64,000 nucleotides of DNA from assembly GCF_029023725.1 (NCBI RefSeq), contig NZ_CP119075.1, positions 491,501-555,500 on the forward strand, in the 5' to 3' direction. Both the position numbers and the translations under genes were made by a program. The notes beneath the pieces were generated by a model, which was not told the DNA's origin, did no database searches, and saw only the letters and a list, made by a program, of their open reading frames with translations. This DNA comes from Synoicihabitans lomoniglobus. Lineage in GTDB: Bacteria > Verrucomicrobiota > Verrucomicrobiia > Opitutales > Opitutaceae. This document shows positions 54,390-63,671 of the stretch, one piece after another; position 1 is the first letter of the stretch; each line of letters starts with the position of its first letter.

Positions 54390-55523
54390 TCATGGATTGA
54401 GCGTATCCAGATTTTCCCAACGCATAACGGGATGAGTCCGGGGCGCGGTCAACGCGTTGAGCACTTCGAAGGCGAAGTTTACCTGCTCAACCCGACCTTT
54501 GGTGATCAAGTTCAACTCGCGGGTTTCGTGGGGCGGCACCACCAAAACATCGCCTGAATTATAGAGTGAAAATATCCCCGCATTACGGAGGGTAAGGGGC
54601 GCATCGGAATGATTGGTCAGCTCGAATGCGAGGAGATCGTTCGATTCGTCGTAGCCATCAATCTCGAGTGACAGGGAAGCGTGCAGCAAGGTCTGCATCC
54701 ACGCTTCCCGACCGATCAAAGTGTCAGCATACCACACGACCGTGCGACGATCCATCAGGGCGGTTCGCACCGCCTCGGCGGTGCGATCTTCGGCAAAGAC
54801 CAAGGTCACGGGGCGATGCGTGTGGGGGTATTTTTCATAGTCCCAGGCAATCAAGCCGTGAATGTCGGACGTGCCCATGATGACCAGATTGTGATCGAGC
54901 GCGATTTGGAGGGCGGACTCCGAGTAGGTATCCTCGTTGATCACCTCGATACCGTGAAGCAGGCCCTCCTCGATCATTTGCCGGTGCATATCCGTCAGTC
55001 GCGAAACGCCATCGCGAACTTGCGACGTCCAGGCGGGGTGGTTCCAAAACAGAAATCCGCCTTGCACCACGGCTTCCCGCATGACGGTGAGCGGGTCGTC
55101 CTGGATCAAGCGATTCACGTCCTGCAGGAAAATCGCGTTGATGTGACCGGGCGGCATGCGGCGGGTGACTTCGGCCCCGCGGACGACAAGAATGTCGGCC
55201 TCCTTCGCGGCGGCGAGGGCGAGATCAAAACTGCGATTCCGGTCCGGGTGGGGGATGTCGTCGCGATGGGGTTGATATTCCAAGTGGTCGGTGACGGCCA
55301 TGACATCGAGACCGTCGCGGATGCCTTCTTTTACGCGGATGTCGGGCCAGACGGCACCATCCGAAAATACGGTGTGTTGGTGGAAATCGCAGACCAGAGT
55401 GAGCAGATCGGGCAGGTCCGGGAAATGGATGACGGGGTCGTTGTCGTGGGCGCGAACCGGGCTGGTGAGCGCCAGTCCGATTGCGGCCAGAGCGAGCAGG
55501 TTACGGGGAATTCGTTTGGGCAT
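54390..55523 (-). CDS. Secreted PHP-domain phosphoesterase-like protein
   Basis: 377 residues. Signal peptide at the N-terminus (MPKRIPRNLLALAAIGLALTSPVRA). The PHP core follows: DFHQHTVFSDG (metal HxH), MAVTDHLEYQP (second site), a conserved EVTRR, GGFLFWNHPAW and MGTSDIHGLIAWDY at about 245-258. PHP enzymes are metal-dependent phosphoesterases; the exported form may act on an extracytoplasmic phosphate ester. The ATG at 55523 is chosen because it starts the signal peptide; the upstream in-frame stretch is not conserved. Confidence 0.85.
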   Translation of the reverse strand: MPKRIPRNLLALAAIGLALTSPVRAHDNDPVIHFPDLPDLLTLVCDFHQHTVFSDGAVWPDIRVKEGIRDGLDVMAVTDHLEYQPHRDDIPHPDRNRSFDLALAAAKEADILVVRGAEVTRRMPPGHINAIFLQDVNRLIQDDPLTVMREAVVQGGFLFWNHPAWTSQVRDGVSRLTDMHRQMIEEGLLHGIEVINEDTYSESALQIALDHNLVIMGTSDIHGLIAWDYEKYPHTHRPVTLVFAEDRTAEAVRTALMDRRTVVWYADTLIGREAWMQTLLHASLSLEIDGYDESNDLLAFELTNHSDAPLTLRNAGIFSLYNSGDVLVVPPHETRELNLITKGRVEQVNFAFEVLNALTAPRTHPVMRWENLDTLNP

Positions 55524-55681
55524 GGCGGGAAACGTTCGAGTCGAATCTTTGAAATCGCGCCGCTGACGGTGGGCGCGTTCGGGCCCGCAGTCATACGTCC
55601 TGACCCGGACCACCGACAAGCGACCGATTGTGAAGATCATGAGACGGACCGACGCCGAGTTTGCGACGGTGGGCGCTTGCG

Positions 55682-57712
55682 TTACGCGGAGGGCGCGAGC
55701 CCGTCCGAAGCGGACCGGTTCAAGGGTAACCGTAATTCGAATACCGCGCCGTGCCCGACGCCGTCACTGCGGGCCGAAAGGCTGCCGCCGAGTTCGCGGG
55801 CCAGTAAAGCGCTGTTGTGCAGCCCAAACCCGTGCCCGGTGGTTTTCGTGGTGAATCCGAACGAGAAAAGTTGACTGAGGTTCTCCGCTGAAATTCCGAC
55901 CCCGGTGTCGGTGACGGCCACGATCAGGTCGTCGGTCCTAGCTGCGCTGATTGAAACGTGGAGGTGGCGCACCTCCGGGGAAACCTCGCGCAAGGCGTGG
56001 CGAGCGTTGGTGATCAAGTTGCCGAATATCTGCATCAACTTGTGACGCTCCAGGGCGAGGGTGGGGGTGAGCAGATAGTCGCGTGTGATCTTAACGGTCG
56101 GCTCGGAAGACAGATGATGAGTGATCGACTGATCGAGCAGCTCGGCGATGTCGGTATCTTCAACCACCCCACTGCGGCCGGCGTAGGATTGTTGTGCCGA
56201 AATAATTTCGCTGATGTGCGCCAGGTGCTTTTGCATGCCGGTCAGCTCACTTTGAAGCTCTTCGTTTTCCGTCACGAGCAGGGTGGCGAGGCTGCCGAGG
56301 TATTGTTTCGCGAGCTGTATCTTTTCCGCGTCGGTGGACGATTGCTCCGGTTCATCGATTGGGGCGCCCAGGATCTCGGCGAGCTGCGGCAGCTTTTGAA
56401 TGCGAGAGGTGCGAAGTTTGCTCCCGACGTGCGAAGCCGAAACCCCGAGACTGTTCAGGGTGTTGCCCACATTGTGCAGCACGCCGGCCGCGACCTCCGC
56501 CCGGCCAGCCTCACGCGATGCGTCGCGCAGTTGAAATTGTAGCGCGGCTTCCCGCTGTTCTTGTTCGATCTGCGGGGTGACGTCGCGGGATGCCGCGATG
56601 AGGTTGATGGGCTGTCCGGCGTCGTCGGTGAATATCCGTGCGTGGCAATCCAGGTGCACGATTTGTTTTGTCCGGGGAAGCTCGATGCGACACCGAAATC
56701 CGCAGGTTTCCTGTTTCGCCTGTGCGGACCGATGCAGGGTTTCCAAGACAACATTGCGATCGTCGGGGTGCACGAGTTCCACGATGGCATTGGGATAGGT
56801 TTTGAGGTCGATGCCTTCTTCCGTGAGTCTCGAAATGTCGTTCTCCACCCACAGCACCTTCCGACTGCGGACATCATACTCCCAATAGGAAATTCCCGCG
56901 GCTTGCGTCGCCAGCGACAATAGGTTCTTCTCCCGATGCAGCTCGTGATTGAGCCGTTCGAGTCGCTCGGCTCCTTCGCTGATCGAAGTGATCCGGTGCG
57001 AGTCGTAGATCGAGGTGATCAACGTGATGGCCAGCACGCCCAGCGCGAACATGCCGATCGCGATGGCCAGCCAGTTGTTGTCGATGGCGGTGCCGCCGTA
57101 GCAGATGGATCCCAGCGCGATGCGGCAGGCCGCCATGCCGGTGTAATGCATCCCGCTGATGCCCAGGCCCATCACCACGGCCGCGGCACTATGCAGGATG
57201 AGATTGTGTCGGCGTTGACCGGTGCGGAGTCGGAACGCCAACCACAGGGCGGCGGTCGAAGCCCCACACGCCACCACGACCGAAGCCACGACCAGCCAAG
57301 GATCATAGCGAATGGCGGGATTGATGAGAATCGCGGCCATGCCGGAGTAATGCATGGCGCTGATCCCGAGTCCCATGACGAGGGCGCTGAACAATAGTCG
57401 ACCGGTGCTCAGCTGCTTCCGACTCGCGACTCCCAGGGCAAATCCTGACGTGAGGATGGCGACGCCCAGAGAAAACAGCGTCTCTATCGCGCCATACAAG
57501 AGGGGCGTGTCGACGGAGTAAGCCAGCATGCCGACGAAGTGCATCGACCAAATCCCGATTCCCATCGCGATCGCTCCGCCGAGCAGCCACAGGCGGCCCG
57601 CGACGACTCCGCTTTCTGCCACGCGTGCCGCGAGCATCAGGGCGGAATACGACACGGTGATCGCGACCACCACCGACAGGACCACGAGCCAAAGATTATA
57701 CGTCGCGTCCAT
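55682..57712 (-). CDS. MHYT-domain sensor histidine kinase with PAS domain
   Basis: 676 residues. The N-terminal MHYT sensor has seven predicted membrane helices and three motif copies: MHFVGM (57-62), MHYSGM (120-125), MHYTGM (188-193), thought to bind a metal and sense O2, CO or NO. A PAS domain spans about 265-385 (ISYWEYDVRSRKVLWVEND). The phosphorylation motif is near GVLHNVGNTLNSL (His about 425), and the ATPase domain has FGNLITNARHAL (N box), DTGVGIS (G1) and GFTTKTTGHGFGLH (G2). No response regulator is adjacent. Confidence 0.9.
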   Translation of the reverse strand: MDATYNLWLVVLSVVVAITVSYSALMLAARVAESGVVAGRLWLLGGAIAMGIGIWSMHFVGMLAYSVDTPLLYGAIETLFSLGVAILTSGFALGVASRKQLSTGRLLFSALVMGLGISAMHYSGMAAILINPAIRYDPWLVVASVVVACGASTAALWLAFRLRTGQRRHNLILHSAAAVVMGLGISGMHYTGMAACRIALGSICYGGTAIDNNWLAIAIGMFALGVLAITLITSIYDSHRITSISEGAERLERLNHELHREKNLLSLATQAAGISYWEYDVRSRKVLWVENDISRLTEEGIDLKTYPNAIVELVHPDDRNVVLETLHRSAQAKQETCGFRCRIELPRTKQIVHLDCHARIFTDDAGQPINLIAASRDVTPQIEQEQREAALQFQLRDASREAGRAEVAAGVLHNVGNTLNSLGVSASHVGSKLRTSRIQKLPQLAEILGAPIDEPEQSSTDAEKIQLAKQYLGSLATLLVTENEELQSELTGMQKHLAHISEIISAQQSYAGRSGVVEDTDIAELLDQSITHHLSSEPTVKITRDYLLTPTLALERHKLMQIFGNLITNARHALREVSPEVRHLHVSISAARTDDLIVAVTDTGVGISAENLSQLFSFGFTTKTTGHGFGLHNSALLARELGGSLSARSDGVGHGAVFELRLPLNRSASDGLAPSA

Positions 57713-57839
57713 GACTCGCCGAAAATGAGTGGCACTTGCCTAAAGGCAATATCCTACGGGGTGGGTGAATTGACGGCGTTCGGAGGATGCGCTCTTCGAG
57801 GTTTTCGCTTGGTCGGGTCCATCCCGTGCCGCGCGGGGT

Positions 57840-58547
57840 TCAGCTCTGCTTCACATGCTCGGCGTGGAGCATTTCTTCGAATTTCAGACCGGTGAGCTTG
57901 GTGATGCCGCTCACCAAACGCCACAGGGCGAAGACGGTGATGATCATGGTCGGCACGACGATTACGGGCCAACTGAGGGCATTCATCTTGCCGAGCTCAG
58001 CATTGAATTCCGGCGAACCGGTGGGGCTGGTGAGCAACCACCGGGCGAGCACGAAATTGAGCACGGCGCTCACGACGAACGAGACGACGAGTAAATAGGT
58101 CGAGGAACTGAGCAGTTGATCGAACGCGGACCGATTAGCCCGCTCGTCGAGCGCGGCTTCGATTTTGTTCACGTCCATGACCTGGTCGCTGAACAGAAAC
58201 TGACGCACCAGGGGACGTTGGGTATACGTCGACAGCCACACGGCGATGCCGATGAGGGCGGGCACGGCAGCCTCCTTTACGGCAAACCAGAAATTGCCAA
58301 CCTTCATCAGTCCCAGACCGCCCGTCAGCATGACGCTGGCAAACCCGAGGATCGACACGAAGTTGGCCTGCCGACGTTGCACGAAATCCCACACGCCGTA
58401 GCTGATGGGAAAGGCGAGCGCGATGATCAGCCCCCAGACCGGACCCAATCGCTCGGGCGTGCTCGCTTTGGCGAGGATGAGCGACGGGATGGCGATGTTG
58501 AACGCCAGATTGACCAGCATGTTTTCGCGTTTGGCGGGAGGAGGCAT
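57840..58547 (-). CDS. VC0807-family membrane protein
   Basis: 235 residues with about six hydrophobic segments. The sequence AFNIAIPSLILAKAS, then GLIIALAFPISYGVWDF and the QFLFSDQVMDVNKIEAAL loop, fit the VC0807-type proteins (intracellular septation A-like). Function in the family is not defined. It is divergent from pdxJ across a 129-bp gap and shares strand with the MHYT kinase gene that lies downstream of it. Confidence 0.7.
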   Translation of the reverse strand: MPPPAKRENMLVNLAFNIAIPSLILAKASTPERLGPVWGLIIALAFPISYGVWDFVQRRQANFVSILGFASVMLTGGLGLMKVGNFWFAVKEAAVPALIGIAVWLSTYTQRPLVRQFLFSDQVMDVNKIEAALDERANRSAFDQLLSSSTYLLVVSFVVSAVLNFVLARWLLTSPTGSPEFNAELGKMNALSWPVIVVPTMIITVFALWRLVSGITKLTGLKFEEMLHAEHVKQS

Positions 58548-58676
58548 GGGCGGCTGATAAAGGGGAGGATTGGGCGGTCAGGAAAGCCGGAAGATGGATA
58601 AATCGTCTCTCGTGACCGTAACCTCTGGGTTTTCCTCGTTTCCTGTATCCACGATTTTGTATTGGATCGTTCTCCC

Positions 58677-59423
58677 ATGATTTTCCTCGGCCTCAATATT
58701 GATCACTGTGCCACCGTCCGACAGGCGCGCTATCGGGTGGTGCATCCCGGGGCGGAGCCCGCCGTCGAGCCCGATCCGGTCACTTTGGCGGTGCATGCCG
58801 AACGCGCCGGCGCGGACGGCATCACCATCCACCTCCGCGAAGACCGTCGTCATATCATCGATTCCGATGTGCACCGGGTGCGGGAGTCGATCGCCACCCG
58901 CCTCAATCTGGAAATGGCGTGCACGTCCGAAATGGCGAAAATCGCGGCGGAGGTGAAACCCGACTCGGTTTGCCTCGTGCCGGAAAATCGCGCCGAAATC
59001 ACCACCGAAGGCGGATTGGATGTGGTTGGTCAACGCGACCGTGTCGCCGCGATCGTGGACGCCATGGGAGCGGCCGGAATCGCCGTCAGTTTGTTTATCG
59101 ATCCCGATGAGCCTCAAATCGCGATGGCGGCCGAGCTCGGGGCTCCGTTTATCGAACTGCACACGGGGGCGTGGGCGAATCGGTTTTACGACGCAGAGTC
59201 GCGCGCGGAGGAGTTTGCTCGTCTCGTCCGGGGGGCGGGGCAGGGGCACGCCCTCGGTCTGACGGTCAACGCCGGCCACGGCATCAACTACCTCAATGTC
59301 GCGGAGATCAGGACCCTGCCTCACCTTCACGAGTGCAACATCGGCCACAGTATCATCAGCCGCGCCCTCTTCACCGGCATCGACGAGGCTGTGCGCGAGA
59401 TGCGAGCCCGATTGAACGACTGA
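58677..59423 (+). CDS. pdxJ: Pyridoxine 5'-phosphate synthase
   Basis: 248 residues. It condenses 1-deoxyxylulose 5-phosphate with 3-amino-2-oxopropyl phosphate to give pyridoxine phosphate. [16 protein letters not shown] carries the catalytic His; [37 protein letters not shown] and [12 protein letters not shown] are conserved. The ATG at 58677 gives the family N-terminus. Confidence 0.97.
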   Translation: MIFLGLNIDHCATVRQARYRVVHPGAEPAVEPDPVTLAVHAERAGADGITIHLREDRRHIIDSDVHRVRESIATRLNLEMACTSEMAKIAAEVKPDSVCLVPENRAEITTEGGLDVVGQRDRVAAIVDAMGAAGIAVSLFIDPDEPQIAMAAELGAPFIELHTGAWANRFYDAESRAEEFARLVRGAGQGHALGLTVNAGHGINYLNVAEIRTLPHLHECNIGHSIISRALFTGIDEAVREMRARLND

Positions 59424-59480
59424 AGGGCCGGATGGCGGCGAGGCGGCTCAATTCACTTCCAGCGCCAGAATCGGATTTTC

Positions 59481-59506
59481 TTCCGAGTATTCTGTGTATT
59501 CCGTGG
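59481..59506 (-). repeat. Half-element of a CACGGAATA-type repeat
   Basis: On the minus strand the sequence holds CACGGAATA, CACAGAATA and CTCGGAA in tandem. It is like one arm of the inverted repeat at 63592. No facing arm was found. It ends 8 nt before the acpS ATG and may form part of its leader. Confidence 0.45.
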
Positions 59507-59514
59507 ACGAACCC

Positions 59515-59931
59515 ATGATTGATCTTCCTCCCGGTGGCATACTTCTCGGACTCGGTTGCGACCTCATCGAGGTGGATCGCATTCGCGGGGTCATCAGGCG
59601 GCAGGGGGAGCGGTTCTTAAACCGAGTCTTCACGGTCGAAGAACGCGCTTACTGCGATGGCATGAAGCACCCGCACAAGCACTACGCGGCGCGGTTTGCC
59701 GCCAAGGAGGCCGTGTCCAAATGCTTCACCACCGGTATCGGAGCCGAGCTCGGTTGGAAATCGATTTCCGTGTATCACGGTGAGCGTCATCAACCGCTGA
59801 TTCATTTGGACGAAGCCGGAGCCGCACTGTTGCAACGGCTCCAGGGATCGCATGTGCTGGTTTCCCTCTCTCACACGGAAAGCTCCGCCATGGCGGTCGC
59901 GGCCATCGTGAAAGCAACACCTTCCCCATGA
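59515..59931 (+). CDS. acpS: Holo-[acyl-carrier-protein] synthase
   Basis: 138 residues. LGLGCDLIEVDRIRG carries the Mg-binding Asp, and RFAAKEAVSKCF the catalytic Glu. It transfers 4'-phosphopantetheine from CoA to ACP Ser. The ATG at 59515 is preferred to 59494 because the earlier start lies inside the repeat. The next gene overlaps by 4 nt. Confidence 0.96.
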   Translation: MIDLPPGGILLGLGCDLIEVDRIRGVIRRQGERFLNRVFTVEERAYCDGMKHPHKHYAARFAAKEAVSKCFTTGIGAELGWKSISVYHGERHQPLIHLDEAGAALLQRLQGSHVLVSLSHTESSAMAVAAIVKATPSP

Positions 59932-60479
59932 GTGCCGAACCCTCTCTCGCCAATCGCAATCTCTCTCAAGTGCCGTCGTGGGTGCTCGCCGGTTTTCTCG
60001 TGGGGGTCGTCACCATGTGGCTGTTCCAGAGCAAGCCCGCGGAGCCGACCCCGGTGCCCGGCGCAGCGGTCGCCGCCGAACCCGCCGCGGAAACGGAAGC
60101 GCCGACGTCCAGTGCGCTCAGAGATGCCGAAAAACCGAGTATCGAAATCGTGGAGGCCCTGTTTGAACAGTTTCGCGATTGGGTCTTTTGGAGTGATGAC
60201 CGCACGCAAATCGCGGTGTGGAACAGCACCACGCTTTCGTTCTCCGACTACTTCGAAGTCGTGCGCACGGAGGAAGCGGACTACTTCCGGTCCATCCCGG
60301 GTTTTACGCGGCTGCCCCTCGATGGCTATGGTCCGGTAAACAGCCCGATTCTTTTCACGGAAACGGCGGAGCAGCGGGCGAAGCGTTTTTATCAAGCCAA
60401 CCCCGACAAGGTGAAGGTGCCGGACGCCCCGGCTCCGATCGAATTCAAAACGCTGCCGCGCGCTCCGGGCGGCGAATGA
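59928..60479 (+). CDS. Membrane-anchored protein of unknown function
   Basis: 183 residues. One membrane segment (about residues 16-33, SWVLAGFLVGVVTMWLF), then a Pro/Ala/Glu-rich linker to about 60, then a compact C-terminal region (IEALFEQFRDWVFWSDD ... DGYGPVNSPILFTETAEQR). I do not recognise the family. It overlaps acpS and the following nnr gene by 4 nt on each side (ATGA), so it is strictly coupled and probably conserved in relatives. Confidence 0.7.
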   Translation: MSAEPSLANRNLSQVPSWVLAGFLVGVVTMWLFQSKPAEPTPVPGAAVAAEPAAETEAPTSSALRDAEKPSIEIVEALFEQFRDWVFWSDDRTQIAVWNSTTLSFSDYFEVVRTEEADYFRSIPGFTRLPLDGYGPVNSPILFTETAEQRAKRFYQANPDKVKVPDAPAPIEFKTLPRAPGGE

Positions 60480-61996
60480 GAGGGGCTCACCCGGTGCCGT
60501 TCCTGTCTGGATCACATCCCATTCTCGACTGCGTGACGGCGGCGGCGTGGGAAGCGCGGATCTTCGGAGGCGACGAAAGCAAGGAATGGCCCGCGATGCA
60601 GGCGGCTGGAGCCGCCGTCGCTGACGGGATCATCCATGATCTCAAAACGGTCAGCGAGACCCTCACCGCGAAGCCGGGACGACTGCTCGTGCTGGTCGGA
60701 AAAGGTCACAACGGTGGGGACGCCTTGATCGCCGCGACGCGGTTGCTCGCCGCGGCCCCGGCGTGGACGGTCGAGGTCGGGTTTGTATTCGGCCAGAACC
60801 GGCTGCGTCCCTTGACGTTGGCGGCGTGGCGCCAGCTGCAGCATGCCGGCGGTAGCGCCCGCGTGCGGGCGATCCGACGCCGGGAAATGGCGGCGAGTTA
60901 TACGGTGGTGATCGATGGGGTATTCGGTTTTCAATTTCGTCCACCGTTGCGGGAGCCCGCCACGGGGTGGTTGCAACAGGCCGCCGATGTGAAGACGTCG
61001 CTGCGGGCTGCCGTCGACCTGCCGAGCGGCTGGGCGGAGGCGGTCGCGTTTCAGGCCGATGTCACGTATGCGACCGGCATTCTGAAATCGCCGTTGCTCG
61101 ATTTACCCAATGCCGGCCGTATCCGCTATTTGGATCTGGGATTCTTCGGCGACGACGCGGTCGGAAATCTGCGGGTGCTGACAGCGGCGGGGCTGGCTCC
61201 GTTGCAACAGCTGCGATCGTTCCATTCGGACAAGCGCAGCCATGGCCACCTCGCCATTGTCGGAGGTTCGCGCGATTTTCCGGGTGCGGTCGGTCTGAGT
61301 GTGGCCGCCGCTCTGCACAGCGGCGTGGGGAATGTCACCGCGTTTGTCCCCGAGTCGATTTCCGCCGCGTTTGCCGCGCGTTGGCCCGAGGCCATGTGGG
61401 TGGGTTGTCCGGAGACGGAAGACGGCGGATTGTCGCTCGATGCGGGTCAGCGCATTCGGACGAAGTGGGCGCGGGCGAGCGCGGCACTGGTGGGGCCCGG
61501 ATTGGGTCGCGACCCCGAGACCATGGCGCTGGTCAAAGACTTGATCGGCGAAGCCAAAATCCCCCTGGTGTTGGATGCCGATGCGCTGCAGCCAGAGGGT
61601 GTGATGGCGGGCAACGCGCCGCGGATTTTGACGCCTCATCAGGGCGAATTCGATCGGATAACAACATCGAAGAACGTGGCGTTGGACGCTCTTGCTTGGC
61701 CGCAACCCACCGTGACGGTGTTGAAGGGGCCGATCACCCGGGTCATCCAAGACGGCGTGATCTATCACGGTGTGGCCGGGGGACCGGTGCTCGCGCGCGG
61801 CGGCAGTGGTGACATGCTGGCGGGGCTGATCGCAGGGCGGCTGGCGGCCGAACCCGGCACACCATTGGTGGCCGCCGCCCAAGGTGTGGTGTGGCATGGA
61901 CTGGCGTCGCAACGTGTCGCGGACTCACGCGGGGAAGTCGCCGTTCGATCGTCGTGGTTGATTGATGAAATAAACGGCGTGCTGCGCGCGTTATAG
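60476..61996 (+). CDS. nnr: Bifunctional NAD(P)HX epimerase/dehydratase
   Basis: 506 residues. The N-terminal epimerase domain (YjeF-N) has GKGHNGGDALIAATRL and AVDLPSGWAEA with VVIDGVFG; the C-terminal dehydratase domain (ribokinase-like) has HGHLAIVGGSRDFPGAVGLS, LVLDADAL, ILTPHQGEFDRI and the catalytic Asp in ARGGSGDMLAGLIAG. It repairs hydrated NADH and NADPH. It overlaps the preceding gene by 4 nt and lies 4 bp before dprA. Confidence 0.96.
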   Translation: MRGAHPVPFLSGSHPILDCVTAAAWEARIFGGDESKEWPAMQAAGAAVADGIIHDLKTVSETLTAKPGRLLVLVGKGHNGGDALIAATRLLAAAPAWTVEVGFVFGQNRLRPLTLAAWRQLQHAGGSARVRAIRRREMAASYTVVIDGVFGFQFRPPLREPATGWLQQAADVKTSLRAAVDLPSGWAEAVAFQADVTYATGILKSPLLDLPNAGRIRYLDLGFFGDDAVGNLRVLTAAGLAPLQQLRSFHSDKRSHGHLAIVGGSRDFPGAVGLSVAAALHSGVGNVTAFVPESISAAFAARWPEAMWVGCPETEDGGLSLDAGQRIRTKWARASAALVGPGLGRDPETMALVKDLIGEAKIPLVLDADALQPEGVMAGNAPRILTPHQGEFDRITTSKNVALDALAWPQPTVTVLKGPITRVIQDGVIYHGVAGGPVLARGGSGDMLAGLIAGRLAAEPGTPLVAAAQGVVWHGLASQRVADSRGEVAVRSSWLIDEINGVLRAL

Positions 61997-62000
61997 CCGG

Positions 62001-63122
62001 ATGGAGCTCACCGATGCGCAAGCCTGCCTGATCCTGAACGCGTTGCCGCACATCGGGCCGGTCAACTTGCGTCGATTGTTGGCCGCGTTTGAAGATGACC
62101 CCCGCGAAGTGCTTTCCGCCGGGACCAAGGACCTGGAGCGAGTGAAGGGGGTGGGGCCGGCGATCAGTGGCACGATCGCGGCCTGGGAGGAGCACTTTGA
62201 TTTGGGGCGGGAGGAGGAGCGAATCGCCAAGGCCAAGGCCAGGTTTGTGACGTGCCGAGACGAAACCTATCCGGCAATGTTGCGAGAGATCTACGACCCG
62301 CCCATCGGTCTGTATCAGCGCGGTGACTACGGATTCGTCCGCCCCATGCTGGCGATGGTGGGCAGCCGCAAGACCACGCTCTACGGGCAGAAGGTGGCGA
62401 AGACCCTGGCACGCGAACTTACCGAGGCGGGGTTTTGCGTCGTGAGCGGATTGGCTCGCGGCATCGATACCGCCGCTCACGAGGGGGCGCTGGAGGCGGG
62501 AGGTCCCACGGTCGGTGTGCTGGGGACCGGCATGAATATTGTCTACCCACCGGAGAATCTGGACCTCTACCGCCAGGTCGCGGCGAACGGCGCGGTGGTC
62601 ACGGAGTTTCCCTTCGATCGGCGGGCGGACCGGCAGTCGTTTGCCATGCGCAATCGCATCGTGGCGGGCATGTCGGCGGGCGTGATCGTGATCGAGTCCG
62701 ATGTCGCGGGCGGCTCCATGATCACGGCGCGTTTTGCGGGCGAGCAGGGGCGGCAACTGTTTGCCGTGCCGGGGAGGATTGATCAACCGACGAGCGCCGG
62801 TTGTCATCAGCTCATTCGCGATGGCGCGATGTTGGTGACCTGCGTGGACGATATTCTGGCGGAGTTCAGTTACCTCGACGGGTTGAAACCCACACCTTTG
62901 GCCGCGAAAGAAACCGCCGATGGTGGAGAGGAAAGCGGGCCGCCAATGTCGGCGAGCGAGGACAAGGTGTTCGCCTGTTTCGCGGGTGGTGCCCAGCTCA
63001 GTCCGGATGAGTTAACCGGACTGACCGGCCTCGGTGTTTCGGAGGTCACCACCGCGCTCATGATGTTGGAGCTGCAGCGACGTCTCGCTCGGCGCACCGA
63101 CGGGCGCTACGAAGCGACATAG
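62001..63122 (+). CDS. dprA: DNA processing protein DprA
   Basis: 373 residues. An N-terminal helix-hairpin-helix/SAM region (ILNALPHIGPVNLRRLL) precedes the Rossmann core: MVGSRKTTLYG, VSGLARGIDTAAHEGAL, GTGMNIVYPPEN, MRNRIVAGMSAGVIVIES and GGSMITARFAGEQGR. A C-terminal winged helix follows (SPDELTGLTGLGVSEVT). DprA loads RecA onto incoming single-stranded DNA. It shares the operon with nnr. Confidence 0.97.
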   Translation: MELTDAQACLILNALPHIGPVNLRRLLAAFEDDPREVLSAGTKDLERVKGVGPAISGTIAAWEEHFDLGREEERIAKAKARFVTCRDETYPAMLREIYDPPIGLYQRGDYGFVRPMLAMVGSRKTTLYGQKVAKTLARELTEAGFCVVSGLARGIDTAAHEGALEAGGPTVGVLGTGMNIVYPPENLDLYRQVAANGAVVTEFPFDRRADRQSFAMRNRIVAGMSAGVIVIESDVAGGSMITARFAGEQGRQLFAVPGRIDQPTSAGCHQLIRDGAMLVTCVDDILAEFSYLDGLKPTPLAAKETADGGEESGPPMSASEDKVFACFAGGAQLSPDELTGLTGLGVSEVTTALMMLELQRRLARRTDGRYEAT

Positions 63123-63147
63123 GTAGGGCGGTTTCGCCGAAACCGCC
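63123..63147 (+). repeat. REP-like GTAG-headed hairpin after dprA
   Basis: GTAG directly follows the dprA stop and leads into a 9-bp hairpin GGCGGTTTC/GAAACCGCC with loop GCC. It resembles the other GTAG-headed hairpins (16982, 51352, 51386). Confidence 0.6.
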
Positions 63148-63238
63148 GAACGCGATGCCTCTCCGCCCGAATTACTGACACGGCGCGCTTGGCGAGCATG
63201 CCCTAACTTTGTTGATGGGCGAAATCGAATTCAGGGAC

Positions 63239-63580
63239 TCAACCGGGAGGCCACTGTAATTGGCGCTGGCCGAGGAGATGGACGTGAAGATGAGGGACGC
63301 TTTCGCAGCCGTCGGGGCCGTTGTTGATCACGACGCGGAAGCCGTTGTCGAGGTGGAGCTTTCGGGCGACGTTGCGAGCGATGAGCAGGAGGTGGCCGAG
63401 TTGAGCGCCGTCGTCGTCACCGGCTTCGGCGAGACGGGGAATAAGTTGCTTCGGGATGATCAACACATGCACCGGCGCTTGAGGCTGAATGTCATGAATG
63501 ACGATGCATTGGTCGTCCTCATGCTCAATTTTGGCGGGGATTTCACGATCAATGATCTTCTGGAAGAGCGTCTTGGGCAT
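63239..63580 (-). CDS. HIT family nucleotide-binding protein (HINT-like)
   Basis: 113 residues. The HxHxH motif is HLHVHLLG at about 97-104, with FQKIIDREIPAKI at the start and VHVLIIPKQLI in the middle. Ends QWPPG, like HINT hydrolases. It probably hydrolyses adenylated or aminoacyl-AMP substrates. It lies between the dprA-side REP element and the inverted repeat at 63592. Confidence 0.95.
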   Translation of the reverse strand: MPKTLFQKIIDREIPAKIEHEDDQCIVIHDIQPQAPVHVLIIPKQLIPRLAEAGDDDGAQLGHLLLIARNVARKLHLDNGFRVVINNGPDGCESVPHLHVHLLGQRQLQWPPG

Positions 63581-63591
63581 GGCGGAGTTTC

Positions 63592-63671
63592 TAGACCACG
63601 AAATACACGAATCACACGAAAACCGTCCGAGGTCGTGAACCTTTCGTTTCGTTCGGGTATTTCGTGGTCTA
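63592..63671 (+). repeat. Intergenic inverted repeat, 80 nt (TAGACCACGAAATAC arms)
   Basis: A perfect 15-bp pair (TAGACCACGAAATAC / GTATTTCGTGGTCTA) closes the element, and a further 11 of the next 15 bp pair. The left arm holds tandem CACGAAAT/CACGAAT/CACACGAA. It fills the gap between two minus-strand genes and runs 3 nt into the end of the upstream one. Confidence 0.75.
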
